Positions 1 through 8,539 are shown, counted from the first letter of the stretch. The stretch is 64,000 nucleotides of DNA from Micromonospora sediminicola (GCF_900089585.1 NZ_FLRH01000004.1:1295001-1359000); one strand, 5' to 3'. A program made the numbers and translations. Notes: generated from the sequence alone by a model not told the origin.

Positions 1-464
1 AGCTGGCCGAGGAGGCGGACGTGGTCGTGGTGGCCATCGGCGGCGGGGAACGCGCGCTGTGGCGCGACGCCGCCCGGACGCTCGTCGACACGCTGCGCGA
101 GCTGCCGGACCCGCCCCGGGTGATCCACGTCGGCGGCGGCGCGACGCTGCTCACCCCGAAGGGCACCCGCTACCTGGACGAGCCGGACTTCCCGGCCGAC
201 TACCGCGACTCGGCCGAGGGCCAGGCCGACGCGCTGGAGTTCTACCGCTCCAGCGCCGACGGGGTGACCTGGACGTACGTCTCCCCGCCGCCGTTGGAGT
301 TCCACCCGGGCGAGCGGACCGGGCTCTACCGCACCGGCACCGACCACCCGGTGACCGACGCGCAGGGACGCTCGGTGCTCACCTACGAGGACCTGGCGGT
401 GGCGATCGTCGACGAGATCGAGAACCCGAGGTTCGGCAACGCGCGGTTCACCGCCGCGTACTGA
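1..464 (+). CDS. NAD(P)H-binding protein, NADH-flavin reductase-like (5' partial)
   Basis: The gene is cut by the left edge; the frame is open from base 3, so the N-terminal Rossmann glycine motif is missing. What remains is the second half of a short atypical SDR/NmrA-like protein (COG2910 type). It has a central segment VIHVGGGATLL, a YVSPPPLEFHPGERTG stretch and a C-terminal ENPRFGNARFTAAY, all typical of putative NADH-flavin reductases. Such proteins bind NAD(P)H in the cytoplasm; the physiological substrate is usually unknown. The stop at 464 abuts the stop of the convergent PPOX gene. Family assignment is fairly sure; the substrate cannot be told. Confidence 0.75.
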   Translation, partial: LAEEADVVVVAIGGGERALWRDAARTLVDTLRELPDPPRVIHVGGGATLLTPKGTRYLDEPDFPADYRDSAEGQADALEFYRSSADGVTWTYVSPPPLEFHPGERTGLYRTGTDHPVTDAQGRSVLTYEDLAVAIVDEIENPRFGNARFTAAY

Positions 465-929
465 TCAGTCGGCCAGCCGGGCCGGGAAGCCGCCGGTGGC
501 GATCGGACCCCAGGAGGAGATCGTGACCCGGATCAGCGACTTGCCCTGCTTCGCCATGGCCGCCCGGTACTCGTCCCAGTCGGGGTGCTCCCCGGAGATG
601 CTGCGGAAGTAGTCCACCAGCGGCTCCAGCGCCTCGGGCAGGTCGAGCACCTCGGCCGTGCCCTCCACCTGCACCCAGGGGCCGTCCCAGTCGTCGGAGA
701 GCACGCACGCCGAGACGCGCGGGTCGCGGCGGATGTTGGCCACCTTGGCCCGCTCCGGATAGGTGGAGATGACCAGCCGGCCCTCGGCGTCGACCCCGCA
801 GGAGACCGGGGAGGACTGGGGGCGGCCGTCGGAGCGGGTCGTCATCAGCACGACGCGGTGCCGGGGGCGGAGGAACTCGGTCAGGGCGTCCCGGTCGACC
901 CGGGTGTTGCGCGCGATGCTGCGTGGCAT
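465..929 (-). CDS. PPOX-class F420-dependent oxidoreductase
   Basis: A 154-residue split-barrel flavin/F420-binding protein. The sequence begins at the ATG followed by PRSIARNTR and contains the typical strand order: HRVVLMTTRSDGRPQSSPV, then LVISTYPERAKVANIRRDPR, then a GPWVQVEGTAEVLD segment. Length and pattern match the actinobacterial pyridoxamine 5'-phosphate oxidase-like family, whose members reduce substrates with deazaflavin F420H2. The C-terminal part (SISGEHPDWDEYRAAM, LIRVTISSWGP) is also standard for the family. It is monocistronic and convergent with the partial gene to its left, with no space between the stops. The substrate is not predictable from sequence. Confidence 0.88.
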   Translation of the reverse strand: MPRSIARNTRVDRDALTEFLRPRHRVVLMTTRSDGRPQSSPVSCGVDAEGRLVISTYPERAKVANIRRDPRVSACVLSDDWDGPWVQVEGTAEVLDLPEALEPLVDYFRSISGEHPDWDEYRAAMAKQGKSLIRVTISSWGPIATGGFPARLAD

Positions 930-960
930 CCCTCGGTTCTACCAGGCCGGCGGCCGGATC

Positions 961-1602
961 TCAGCGCGGGCGGCCGGCGGCCCGCCGCGGGGAGACCTGC
1001 TCCGGCACACGCGGGCGCGCGGGCGGCCGCCAGGCGCGGCCGTTGGCGTAGATCACCCGGAAACCGAGGTACGCGGCGAGCGGCGCCCAGTGCGCCGAGC
1101 CCATCCGCAGCTCGGCGGCGTTGTGCCGCTGCCCGTTGGCCAGCACGTCGAGCAGCACGGTCTCGAAGGCGGCCGACTCGACCCAGTCGACCTCGCGGGT
1201 GAAACCGCAGACCAGCGCCGCCCCGGTGACGTCGAGGAACCCGCGCAGCGCGGCGTCCGAGGCGCGCAGCACCGAGCAGCTGCCGAAGTAGAGGCGGCGC
1301 CCCTCGCAGCGGCCGGCCATCCGCTCGGCCACGTCGGACAGCTCCACCGAGTCCCAGTCGGTGAGGCAGAGCCGGCTCGGCTCGCCGTGCATGGCGAAGA
1401 AGCCGACCCGGTGGTCCGCGTACTGCTTGAGCAGCCACCGGTCGAGGAAGTAGAACAGCTCGTCGCGGGTGGCGGCGTCCTTGTGGATATAGCGGATCCG
1501 GCCCAGCCGTTCGAGCAGGTCGAGGGTGGGCAGGACCGAGCCCCGCTCGTTGAGGTCACGGTGCCACTGCCCCTCGACGCAGAACACGCCGCCACGCGCC
1601 AA
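961..1602 (-). CDS. Uncharacterised protein with caspase-like His/Cys dyad pattern
   Basis: A 213-residue cytoplasmic protein. I recognise it only as an actinobacterial protein of unknown function; a DUF6642 label is possible but unverified. Two motifs stand out: FFAMHGEP, with His72 followed by Gly at the end of a predicted strand, and RLYFGSCSVL, with Cys109 at the end of the next strand. Clan CD peptidases (caspases, CHAT) use the same arrangement, a His-Gly after one beta strand and a Cys after the next. No signal peptide or membrane segment is present, and the C terminus is Arg/Pro rich and probably disordered. The enzymatic idea is inference. It is monocistronic and lies 31 nt downstream of the PPOX start. 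Confidence 0.6.
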   Translation of the reverse strand: MARGGVFCVEGQWHRDLNERGSVLPTLDLLERLGRIRYIHKDAATRDELFYFLDRWLLKQYADHRVGFFAMHGEPSRLCLTDWDSVELSDVAERMAGRCEGRRLYFGSCSVLRASDAALRGFLDVTGAALVCGFTREVDWVESAAFETVLLDVLANGQRHNAAELRMGSAHWAPLAAYLGFRVIYANGRAWRPPARPRVPEQVSPRRAAGRPR

Positions 1603-1904
1603 CGCCCACCTCCCCGCCCACGAGGGTCGCCGCCCTGGTCGCCCCCGGGCCCGGCAGCAGACGTTACCGCCCCCGTCCGACAGGCGACATCACCCTCGGT
1701 GTCACTCCGCGCGCGGATGGTGCCCGGTCGTCCGATTCGCAAACGCCACTATTCACAGGCAATACCCAGCAACAATGGTATGTGAGAACAATTTCCGCTA
1801 ATCACCACGAAGACTCCCGTCGGCTGTCACGGTAAACAGGACGGGACGTAGCGGTCGATGTGCCCCGTCCCAACCCCAGTTCCGCTCTCATCGGGAGGAC
1901 TCCT
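1603..1904. promoter_or_regulatory. Intergenic region upstream of the M15 peptidase
   Basis: About 300 bases separate the divergent unknown gene and the peptidase gene. The stretch from about 1740 to 1805 is clearly AT-richer than its surroundings, as expected for promoter DNA. A GGGAGG ribosome binding site lies at 1895-1900, just ahead of the GTG at 1905. I see no open reading frame and no riboswitch fold that I would defend by eye. Confidence 0.35.
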
Positions 1905-2681
1905 GTGCGCGTCAACACCCTGAAGCGGGCGGCCGTCGCGTTCGCGCTGGCCCTGCCCGGGGCCGCCGTCGCGACGGTCGTCGCCGCACCGGCGGCCCAC
2001 GCCGACGGCTGCTACACCTGGCCCCGCACCCTGTCGCAGGGACGCTCCGGCGAGGACGTCCGGCAGCTCCAGATCCGGGTGGCCGGCTGGGCCGGATACG
2101 CCGGCGTCGTCCGGATCGACGGGAAGTACGGCCCGGAGACGGCCGCCGCGGTCAAGCGCTTCCAGTCCGCGTACGGCCTGCGCGCCGACGGCGTGGCCGG
2201 ACCACAGACCTTCGCCAAGATCTACGGCCTCCAGGACGACGACTGCACGCCGAAGCACTTCAGCTACAGCGAGCTGGACAACGGCTGCGGCAAGGGCGGG
2301 TGGAGCGGGGGCCCGCTCTCGTCGTCCGCCACCCGGGAGAACGCGGTCCGCACCATGTGGAAGCTGGAGGCGCTGCGGCGCAGCCTCGGCGACAAGCCGC
2401 TCTACGTCTCCAGCGGATTCCGCAGCATCGCCTGCAACAAGCAGGTCGGCGGCGCCGCGGACAGCCAGCACCTCTACGGCAACGCGGCCGACCTGACCTC
2501 GCGGGACCGGACCCTCTGCGAGATCGCCCGCTCGGCCCGGGACCAGGGCTTCAGCGGCATCTACGGCCCCGGCTACCCGGACCACGACGACCACACCCAC
2601 GTGGACTCGCGCCGGGAGAACACCAAGGACAAGACGGCGAACACCACCGACTGGTCGGCACCGGACTGCGCGGTCAACTGA
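1905..2681 (+). CDS. Secreted peptidoglycan-binding M15 peptidase (D-Ala-D-Ala carboxypeptidase-like)
   Basis: I chose the GTG at 1905 because GGGAGG precedes it and a Sec signal peptide then follows directly (MRVNTLKRAA, a hydrophobic core, cleavage after AHA near residue 33). Mature residues 37-110 form a PG_binding_1 domain (LSQGRSGEDVRQLQ, KYGPETAAAVKRFQ). Residues 115-250 are an M15A-type zinc peptidase. Zinc ligands are visible as His189 and Asp196 in SQHLYGNAAD and as His230/His232 in HDDHTHVD. Such enzymes trim or cleave peptidoglycan stem peptides outside the cell. Several cysteines suggest disulphides, fitting secretion. The gene is monocistronic. Confidence 0.9.
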   Translation: MRVNTLKRAAVAFALALPGAAVATVVAAPAAHADGCYTWPRTLSQGRSGEDVRQLQIRVAGWAGYAGVVRIDGKYGPETAAAVKRFQSAYGLRADGVAGPQTFAKIYGLQDDDCTPKHFSYSELDNGCGKGGWSGGPLSSSATRENAVRTMWKLEALRRSLGDKPLYVSSGFRSIACNKQVGGAADSQHLYGNAADLTSRDRTLCEIARSARDQGFSGIYGPGYPDHDDHTHVDSRRENTKDKTANTTDWSAPDCAVN

Positions 2682-2795
2682 CCTTGACGGCGACGGCGGC
2701 CCGGCGCGGGGGTGGGGGCTCCCCGCGTCGGGCCGCCGCCGGCGTGACCCCGGTACGGCGCGGCCGACGCCACGTCGCGACCCGAGGGACGGGCG

Positions 2796-3284
2796 TCAGC
2801 TCGCCCGGGGCCAACGCGGCCGGGCGACCGGGGCGGGCCGCCCGGCGACGGGTCGCGGACCGGGCCGCACCGGCGGCGCGGCGACCCGTGGCACCGGACC
2901 CCGCGCGGCCGGGGCGGCGGACCGGGCCGGCTGGCCCGGGGCGCCCGGCCGGGCGGGCTGGCCGGCGGCCGGACGGGCCGACGGGCCGCCCAGCACGAAC
3001 GGGAACGGTACGTGCACGAACGGATTGCCGTGCCGGATCAGCGCGTCGATCTGACGCTCGTTGAGGCCGTGCGTCTCCAGCACCCGGCGCCCCCAACGGT
3101 GCAACCGGCAGGGGAACGCCGCCCCGTCGTTGCGGCACTTCGGCCCCGCGGGCCACTCCTCGGCGGCGTGCACCACCACCGCCCGGACCGCGAGGCGGAC
3201 GTCCTCCGGGGTCAACGGCGCCGGCATCGGCACCTCGCCCAGGATCTGGTCGATGGGATCCGTCGACTGCTCACCAACTCGCAC
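2796..3284 (-). CDS. Hypothetical protein with Pro/Ala/Arg-rich tail
   Basis: A 162-residue protein of unknown function. Of several possible starts I take the GTG at 3284, which has GGGAGG six bases upstream; an ATG at 3335 is open but lacks such a site. The first 100 residues look folded (TPEDVRLAVRAVVVHAAEEW, a CRNDGAAFPCRLHRWG segment with two cysteines, then LNERQIDALIRHG). The last 70 residues are almost only Pro, Ala, Arg and Gly and are probably disordered, with a strong positive charge. No membrane segment is present. It may bind nucleic acid, but this is only a guess from composition. Confidence 0.6.
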   Translation of the reverse strand: MRVGEQSTDPIDQILGEVPMPAPLTPEDVRLAVRAVVVHAAEEWPAGPKCRNDGAAFPCRLHRWGRRVLETHGLNERQIDALIRHGNPFVHVPFPFVLGGPSARPAAGQPARPGAPGQPARSAAPAARGPVPRVAAPPVRPGPRPVAGRPAPVARPRWPRAS

Positions 3285-3404
3285 GGCAGGCCTCCCGCAG
3301 CTCGGCAGCGGTGCGGCGGACCGGCCGCACCACATCCTCGACCACTGGTACGGCCCGGAAACGGCGACAGTTCAATCCCGCGGGACGGTATGCGGTGACC
3401 GCTG

Positions 3405-4076
3405 TCAGACCAGGTCGGCGTCCTGGACCAGCAGGGCCACCTGCACCCGGTTGTTCAGGTCGAGCTTGGTCAGCAGCCGGGACACGTACGCCTTCACCGT
3501 CGCCACACTCATGAACAGCTCGGCGGAGATCTCCGCGTTCGTACGCCCCCGGCCGAGCAGCAGCGCGACCTCCCGCTCCCGCTCCGACAACCCGCCCAGC
3601 AGCCGTACCGCCCGGTCCCGCTTCGGATCCGGCCCGGGCACCGGCGCGGCGGCGGTCACGTGCGCGATCAGCTTGCGGGTCACCGCCGGGGACAGCGTCG
3701 CCTCCCCGGCCGCCACCCGGCGCACCGCGGCCACGATCTCGGCCGGCGGGGTGTCCTTGAGCAGGAAGCCGCTCGCCCCGGCGCGCAACGCGCGCAGCAC
3801 CTGCTCGTCCGCGTCGAACGTGGTCAGCACCAGCACCTCGGGCGGTTCCGCGGTCGCGCGCAACGCCTCCGTGGCGGCCAGCCCGTCCACCCGGGGCATC
3901 CGGATGTCCATCAGCACCACGTCCGGCGCGTGGGCGGCGACGGCCGCCGGCACCTCCGCCCCGTCGGTGGCCTCGCCGACCACCGTCAGGTCGGGCACGC
4001 CGCCGAGGATCATCGACAGCGCGCCCCGGACCAGCGGGTCGTCGTCCACGATCAGCACCCGCACGGACCCGGTCAT
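3405..4076 (-). CDS. Response regulator, NarL/FixJ (LuxR HTH) family
   Basis: A 223-residue two-domain response regulator. The receiver domain starts with VRVLIVDDDPLVRG, and the phosphoacceptor is Asp57 in DVVLMDIRMP; the conserved Thr and Lys follow in VLTTFDA and LLKD. The C-terminal LuxR-type helix-turn-helix contains LSEREREVALLLGRG and SVATVKAYVSRLLTKL. Its ATG overlaps the stop of the sensor kinase gene (ATGA, 4073-4076), so the two are translationally coupled. The divergent ABC exporter (5445 onwards) is the likely target, by analogy with LiaRS-like or drug-sensing systems; no direct evidence is in the sequence. Confidence 0.95.
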   Translation of the reverse strand: MTGSVRVLIVDDDPLVRGALSMILGGVPDLTVVGEATDGAEVPAAVAAHAPDVVLMDIRMPRVDGLAATEALRATAEPPEVLVLTTFDADEQVLRALRAGASGFLLKDTPPAEIVAAVRRVAAGEATLSPAVTRKLIAHVTAAAPVPGPDPKRDRAVRLLGGLSEREREVALLLGRGRTNAEISAELFMSVATVKAYVSRLLTKLDLNNRVQVALLVQDADLV

Positions 4077-5320
4077 GAGGCCACCACCCAGGGCAGCCAG
4101 GCGGTCAGCCGGAAGTCGCCGTCGGCGTCCCGGCCGTGGTCGAGGCGTCCGCCGGCCAGCGTGACCCGCTCGGCGACGCCGACCAGCCCGGTGCCGGTGC
4201 CGGGGATGGCGGTGACCGGCCCGCCCACCGGCCAGGGGTTGCGGATCTCCACCGCCAGCCCGTCGCCGGGGCCGCCGGCCAGCCGGACGGTCACCACCGC
4301 ACCGGGCGCGTGCTTGCGCGCGTTGGTGAGCCCCTCCTGCACGATCCGGTACGCGCTGCGCCCGATCGCCGCCGGCACCTCGGCCGGCTCGGTCACCTCG
4401 TCGACCACGCTGACCCGTACCCCGGCGTCCCGGCTCTCCGCCACCAGCGCCGGCACGTCGCCGAGCGTCGGCTGCGGCCGCTCCGGGGTGGCCTCGGTGC
4501 TCACCTCGGCCCGCAGCACACCGATCACCTCGCGCAGGTCCTGCAACGCGGCGTGCGCGCTGGCCCGGATCACCCCGGCCGCCCGGGCGACCTCCTCCGG
4601 CGGCGCGTCCGGACGGAACTCCAGCGCGCCCGCGTGCAGGCTGAGCAGGGAGATCCGGTGGGCCAGCACGTCGTGCATCTCCCGGGCGATCCGGCCACGT
4701 TCCAGGTGCCGGGCCTGCTCGAGCCGGAGCTGCTGCTCGGCCTCGGCCCGCTCGGCCCGGTCGCGCAGCGAGAGCACCAGCTGGCGGCGGGCCCGGACGA
4801 ACAGCGCCCACGCCAGCACGATGCCGAGGAACAGCACGGTCCACGCCATCGCCGCCCAGAGCGGCATGGCCGGGTCGGGGCGGAGCGCGATGTAGGGCAG
4901 CGAGGTGACCACGTTCCAGCCGACCAGGGTCAGCCCCAACGGCAGCGGGCGGTGCACCAGCACGGTGAACAGCACGATCAGCAGCGCGGCGCCGGCGGTG
5001 ACCGAGAAGAACGTCAGCGGCGCGGTGGCCACGGCCAGCCCGACCGGCCAGCGCCGGCGCAGCCAGAGCGCGACGGTCGCCAGCAGACCGGCGAGCAGGT
5101 CGACCCCGATCAGCCAGTCCGGACCGACGTTGAGCGCGAACTCGGGGTCCCGGCTGACCGCGTCCTCGTGCGCGACCAGCACCCAGAGCAGGGCGACCAG
5201 GAACAGCAGGCTGTCGACGAACCAGTCCCGCGGGGTCCGCCGGGAGGCCCGGGCGGGCACCAGGGAGCCCGGCAGGAGCCAGGGGTGATCGGGTACGACG
5301 GCGCTGCTCACCCGCCCCAT
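4073..5320 (-). CDS. Sensor histidine kinase, HisKA_3 type
   Basis: A 415-residue membrane sensor kinase. The N-terminal half has four to five hydrophobic segments with only short loops, so any signal is probably sensed within or near the membrane. A coiled linker (RAERAEAEQQLRLEQAR) leads to the HisKA_3 dimerisation domain; the phosphorylated His lies in RIAREMHDVLAHR, near residue 215. The C-terminal HATPase_c domain has the N box in IVQEGLTNARKHAPG and a GTGLVGV glycine box. The start ATG at 5320 gives a normal family length. It is coupled to the response regulator by a four-base overlap and is divergent from the ABC exporter. Confidence 0.94.
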   Translation of the reverse strand: MGRVSSAVVPDHPWLLPGSLVPARASRRTPRDWFVDSLLFLVALLWVLVAHEDAVSRDPEFALNVGPDWLIGVDLLAGLLATVALWLRRRWPVGLAVATAPLTFFSVTAGAALLIVLFTVLVHRPLPLGLTLVGWNVVTSLPYIALRPDPAMPLWAAMAWTVLFLGIVLAWALFVRARRQLVLSLRDRAERAEAEQQLRLEQARHLERGRIAREMHDVLAHRISLLSLHAGALEFRPDAPPEEVARAAGVIRASAHAALQDLREVIGVLRAEVSTEATPERPQPTLGDVPALVAESRDAGVRVSVVDEVTEPAEVPAAIGRSAYRIVQEGLTNARKHAPGAVVTVRLAGGPGDGLAVEIRNPWPVGGPVTAIPGTGTGLVGVAERVTLAGGRLDHGRDADGDFRLTAWLPWVVAS

Positions 5321-5444
5321 GGTAGGTAGCCGTCCGGACCGGCTGCCAGCTACCAAAGTCGACGTCTGCGGTGAACCTCGGTCGGCGCCGGCAGCTACCG
5401 GCGGCCGCAGCGGATCACCGGGTGGCCCCGGCAGGCTTCTCGGC
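5321..5444. promoter_or_regulatory. Divergent promoter region with repeated GCTACC boxes
   Basis: The 124-base gap between the kinase gene and the ABC exporter carries GGTAGC at 5325-5330 and its reverse complement GCTACC at 5349-5354 and again at 5394-5399. The last two sit in near-identical decamers (GCCAGCTACC and GGCAGCTACC). Inverted and direct copies in a divergent promoter fit binding of the adjacent response regulator. The motif is short, so this remains tentative. Confidence 0.4.
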
Positions 5445-6344
5445 ATGATCGAAGTCGACCACCTGACCAAGCGGTACGGCCCGCACACCGCCGTCGAGGA
5501 CGTGACGTTCCGCTGCGAACCGGGCACGGTGACCGGATTCCTCGGCCCGAACGGCGCCGGCAAGTCCACCACGATGCGCATGATCTGCGGGATGACGCCG
5601 CCCAGCTCGGGCGGCGCCACGGTCGCCGGCCGGCCCTACCGTGAGCTGCCCAACCCCGGGCGGGAGATCGGCGTCCTGCTCGACGCCTCGGCCCAGCACG
5701 CCGGGCGCACCGGCCGGGAGACGCTCACCCTGGCCGCCCGCACCATGGGCGTGGACCGGGGGCAGGTCGCCGCGAAGCTGGACCTGGTCGGGTTGAACGA
5801 GACCGCCGCGCGACGGCGGGTCGGCGCGTACTCCCTGGGCATGCGGCAGCGGCTCGGCCTGGCGCTGGCGCTGCTGGGCGACCCCCGGGTGCTGATCCTG
5901 GACGAGCCGGCCAACGGCCTGGACCCGGAGGGGATCTTCTGGATGCGCGGCCTGCTGCGCGACTTCGCCGACCGGGGCGGCACGGTGCTGCTCTCCTCCC
6001 ACCTGCTGCGGGAGGTGGAGGCGGTGGCCGACCGGCTGGTGGTCATCGGCGGCGGCACGGTGGTCGCCCAGGGCGGCAAGGACGAGCTGCTGGCCGGGGC
6101 CGGCACCCTGGTCCGCGCCCGGGACCAGCACGCCCTGCGGCTCACCCTGGACCGGGCCGCGCTGCCGGCCACCGCCGGCACCGACGGCGGCTTCGTCGTC
6201 CGGGCCGAGCCGGGGGAGGTCGGCCAGGCGGCCGCCGACGCCGGGCTGGTCCTCACCGAACTGCGCCCGGCCGGCACCGGCGGCCTGGAACAGCTCTTCC
6301 TCACCCTCACCGCCGGCGCGTCGACCAAGGAGGCCGTCCGATGA
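5445..6344 (+). CDS. ABC transporter ATP-binding protein (ABC-2 exporter)
   Basis: A 299-residue cytoplasmic ATPase. Walker A is GPNGAGKST (around residue 35), the signature is YSLGMRQRLGLALAL, Walker B is VLILDEPANGLDP, and the H-loop is in LLSSHLL. The C-terminal 80 residues form the variable tail common in bacitracin/lantibiotic-type exporters (BcrA-like). The ATG at 5445 is chosen because MIEVDHLTKRYG is the standard N terminus. The stop overlaps the permease start by four bases (ATGA), so the two make one exporter. Being divergent from a two-component system suggests induced export of an antimicrobial or envelope-active molecule. Confidence 0.95.
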   Translation: MIEVDHLTKRYGPHTAVEDVTFRCEPGTVTGFLGPNGAGKSTTMRMICGMTPPSSGGATVAGRPYRELPNPGREIGVLLDASAQHAGRTGRETLTLAARTMGVDRGQVAAKLDLVGLNETAARRRVGAYSLGMRQRLGLALALLGDPRVLILDEPANGLDPEGIFWMRGLLRDFADRGGTVLLSSHLLREVEAVADRLVVIGGGTVVAQGGKDELLAGAGTLVRARDQHALRLTLDRAALPATAGTDGGFVVRAEPGEVGQAAADAGLVLTELRPAGTGGLEQLFLTLTAGASTKEAVR

Positions 6345-7129
6345 CCACCGCCACCGTCCCCACCACGGCGCCGGCCCGGCGCGAGCCGGTCGTCTCCGGT
6401 CCCTCACTGGCCCGGCTGACCGGGGTGGAGCTGCGCAAGCTCGCCGACACCCGGGCCGGGCGCTGGCTGCTCGTCACGATCGGGCTGATCGCCGCCGTGA
6501 TCGTGGTGGTGCAGCTCTTCGTCGTCGAGCCGGAGGATCAGACCTTCACCGCCTTCTTCACCCCGTCGCTGCTGCCGGTGGGGCTGCTGCTGCCGGTGCT
6601 GGGCATCCTCTCCATCACCGGCGAGTGGTCGCAGCGCACCGCGCTGACCACGTTCGCGCTGGTGCCCCGCCGCCAGCGGGTGATCGCCGCCAAGCTCGTC
6701 GCGGTGGTGCTGGCCGCGCTCGGCTCGGTGCTGGTCAGCCTGGCGGTCGCCGCCGTCGGCACGCTCGCCGCCCGGGCCACCGGCGGGGCCGGGGCGTGGA
6801 CGTTCGACTGGCAGCTGCTGCCGTACGCGGCGGTGTTCCAGGTGGCCAACGTGCTGATGGGCGCCGGATTCGGCCTGCTGCTGCTGAACACGCCGCTGGC
6901 GATCGTCACCTACCTGCTGCTGCCCACCGTGTGGAGCGTGCTGTCGGCGATGATCAAGGCGCTGCGGGAGCCGGCCGGCTGGCTGGACACCTCGCTCACC
7001 ATGGAGCCGCTGCTCGGCCCGGACGTGACCGCCGGGCAGTGGGGCCGGCTCGGTGTCTCGCTGGCCGTCTGGATGGTCCTCCCGCTGGCCGCCGGGCTGG
7101 TGCGCACGCTGCGGCGGGAGGTGTCCTGA
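6341..7129 (+). CDS. ABC-2 type permease
   Basis: A 262-residue membrane protein with about six hydrophobic segments: WLLVTIGLIAAVIVVVQLF first, then FFTPSLLPVGLLLPVLGIL, and the last near the C terminus. The cytoplasmic N terminus carries SLARLTGVELRKLADTRAG, the usual entry helix of ABC-2 permeases, and SITGEWSQRTALTTFALVP is the loop typical of BcrB-like proteins. It overlaps the upstream ATPase gene by four bases and is followed two bases later by the next reading frame, so all three are probably one transcript. Confidence 0.93.
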   Translation: MTTATVPTTAPARREPVVSGPSLARLTGVELRKLADTRAGRWLLVTIGLIAAVIVVVQLFVVEPEDQTFTAFFTPSLLPVGLLLPVLGILSITGEWSQRTALTTFALVPRRQRVIAAKLVAVVLAALGSVLVSLAVAAVGTLAARATGGAGAWTFDWQLLPYAAVFQVANVLMGAGFGLLLLNTPLAIVTYLLLPTVWSVLSAMIKALREPAGWLDTSLTMEPLLGPDVTAGQWGRLGVSLAVWMVLPLAAGLVRTLRREVS

Positions 7130-7131
7130 CC

Positions 7132-7836
7132 GTGGCGGCCCGGGAACCCGGCGACGTCGTCGTGGTCGACGGCGGGCCTGGCGAGCAGGTGCTGATGTGG
7201 GTCGGGTTCCCGCTGCTCGGGGCGGGACTGGGCGCCGGGCTGACCGCCGTGTCCGGCTGGATCGCCGGGCTGGCCTGGTTCCCCTTCCAGGGCGTGTTCG
7301 AGCTGCTCGACCGGTGGCCGGACCAGCGGGCGTACCCGGTCGGCGCGGGGGTGGCGGCGCTGGCCGGCCTGGTGCTGGCGTTCCTGGGGGCCCGGGAGCG
7401 GCTGACCGTGACGGTCGGCCACCGGTCGGTGCGGCTGCACCGCGACGGGCACGGCCGGGACGTCGCCCGGGCCGCTGTCACCGGCGTGTTCGTCGACGGC
7501 AGGGCGTTGGTCCTGCTGTACGACGCCGGGGGCGAGCTGGCCCGGGAGCGGTCCGACCTGAGCGCCGAGCGGCTGCGCGCGGCGTTCACCCGGCAGGGCT
7601 GGCCGTGGACCGGGCAGGACCCGCACCGGGACGCCTACCGGCGGTGGGTGGCCGGGTTGCCCGGGCTGCCGCCCGGCGCGGACGCCCTGCTGCGGGCCCG
7701 GCAGCGGGCGGTCGACCGCGGCCACGGCGACGAGGCCCGGGAGCTGCACGGGGAGCTGGCCCGGCTCGGCGTCGTGGTGCGCGACGAGGGAAAACGCCAG
7801 TACTGGCGCCTGCTCCCCCACCCCCGGAACCACTGA
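7132..7836 (+). CDS. Membrane protein, YqeB-like
   Basis: A 234-residue protein starting with GTG two bases after the permease stop, with the stop region itself acting as spacer. It has two membrane segments near residues 22-55 and 68-88 (PLLGAGLGAGLTAVSGWIAGLAWF and VGAGVAALAGLVLAFLGA). A cytoplasmic region follows, resembling a small beta-rich domain (LTVTVGHRSVRLHRDG, GVFVDGRALVLLYD) and then a charged helical tail. I associate this layout with actinobacterial YqeB-family proteins of unknown function, from memory. Its place behind the exporter suggests co-expression but not a proven role in transport. A strong hairpin follows the stop. Confidence 0.7.
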   Translation: MAAREPGDVVVVDGGPGEQVLMWVGFPLLGAGLGAGLTAVSGWIAGLAWFPFQGVFELLDRWPDQRAYPVGAGVAALAGLVLAFLGARERLTVTVGHRSVRLHRDGHGRDVARAAVTGVFVDGRALVLLYDAGGELARERSDLSAERLRAAFTRQGWPWTGQDPHRDAYRRWVAGLPGLPPGADALLRARQRAVDRGHGDEARELHGELARLGVVVRDEGKRQYWRLLPHPRNH

Positions 7837-7860
7837 CCCCGGACCACGCCGCCCCCGTCG

Positions 7861-7913
7861 GTCAAGGAGTTCGCGTCGGATCGGGTGCTCGCCCCCGACG
7901 CGAACTCCTTGGT
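7861..7913 (+). terminator. Perfect 16-bp hairpin after the ABC operon
   Basis: The arms at 7864-7879 and 7895-7910 (AAGGAGTTCGCGTCGG and its exact reverse complement) enclose a 15-base loop; one more C-G pair and wobble pairs extend it outwards. There is no T tract, which is normal for actinobacterial terminators. It lies 27 bases after the YqeB-like stop and ahead of the next gene. Its exactness and length also suit a dispersed repeat copied around the genome. Confidence 0.7.
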
Positions 7914-7986
7914 CGTCGCGGCAGGGCGACGGGGCGGGGCGGGGCGGCCTACACTCGGGGCCCCCGATCGCCCGATGGGAGGCCCC

Positions 7987-8487
7987 GTGCGTCCTCGGCT
8001 CGCACCTCCGGCCCTGGTCCTGGTCCTGCTGCTCACCGGTTGCGGCGGTGGGACCGAACAGGTCGCCCTGCCGCCGCCGTCGAGCGCCCCGCCGACCTCG
8101 CCGGCGGCGTTGACCGTCAAGGAGGCGAAGGGGCGTTACCTGTCGCTGGTCGCGCCGTACGACATCGCGCGGGACGAGGTGGCGGAAGCGATGAAGGCCG
8201 GTCGGCAGTGGCGGACGGTGCGGGAGCGGGCCGGTGCGGTCGCCGCCGCCAATGCCGCCTGCGCGGAGCAGCTCCGGGGCACGCGCTGGCCGGCCGCCGT
8301 GCAGGCGCCGATGACCGCGCTGCTCGCCGAGCACGAGATCGCGTTGCGGCACTGGAAGCTGGCGGCCGAGGCCGGGAGCAGTGCCGTGCTGCGCCGCGAG
8401 ATCAAGGCCGCCGAGGCGCACACCGGTGACCGGACGGCCGGCAAGGTCCGCGCCGCCCTGGGCCTCCCACCCCGCCGCCCCGCCTGA
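7987..8487 (+). CDS. Small lipoprotein of unknown function
   Basis: A 166-residue protein. The GTG at 7987 follows a GGGAGG site; an ATG four codons upstream overlaps that site and is less likely. The signal peptide ends in a lipobox, LLLTGCGGG, giving Cys near residue 19, so it should be anchored outside the membrane. A Pro/Ser linker (PPPSSAPPTSPA) precedes a helical domain of about 120 residues with AKGRYLSLVAPYDIARDEV and a second half rich in Ala and Glu. No enzymatic motif is visible. Actinobacteria carry many such exported helical lipoproteins with no known function. Confidence 0.75.
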   Translation: MRPRLAPPALVLVLLLTGCGGGTEQVALPPPSSAPPTSPAALTVKEAKGRYLSLVAPYDIARDEVAEAMKAGRQWRTVRERAGAVAAANAACAEQLRGTRWPAAVQAPMTALLAEHEIALRHWKLAAEAGSSAVLRREIKAAEAHTGDRTAGKVRAALGLPPRRPA

Positions 8488-8539
8488 CTCCGACAGCCTC
8501 TGCCGACGCGCCGCCCGCCTGTCCGGGGACGCCGGCGGG

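Noticed and set aside
1740..1904. Cyclic-di-AMP (ydaO-type) riboswitch ahead of the M15 peptidase
   Set aside because: Such switches often precede wall hydrolases in actinobacteria, but the conserved core sequence could not be seen here.
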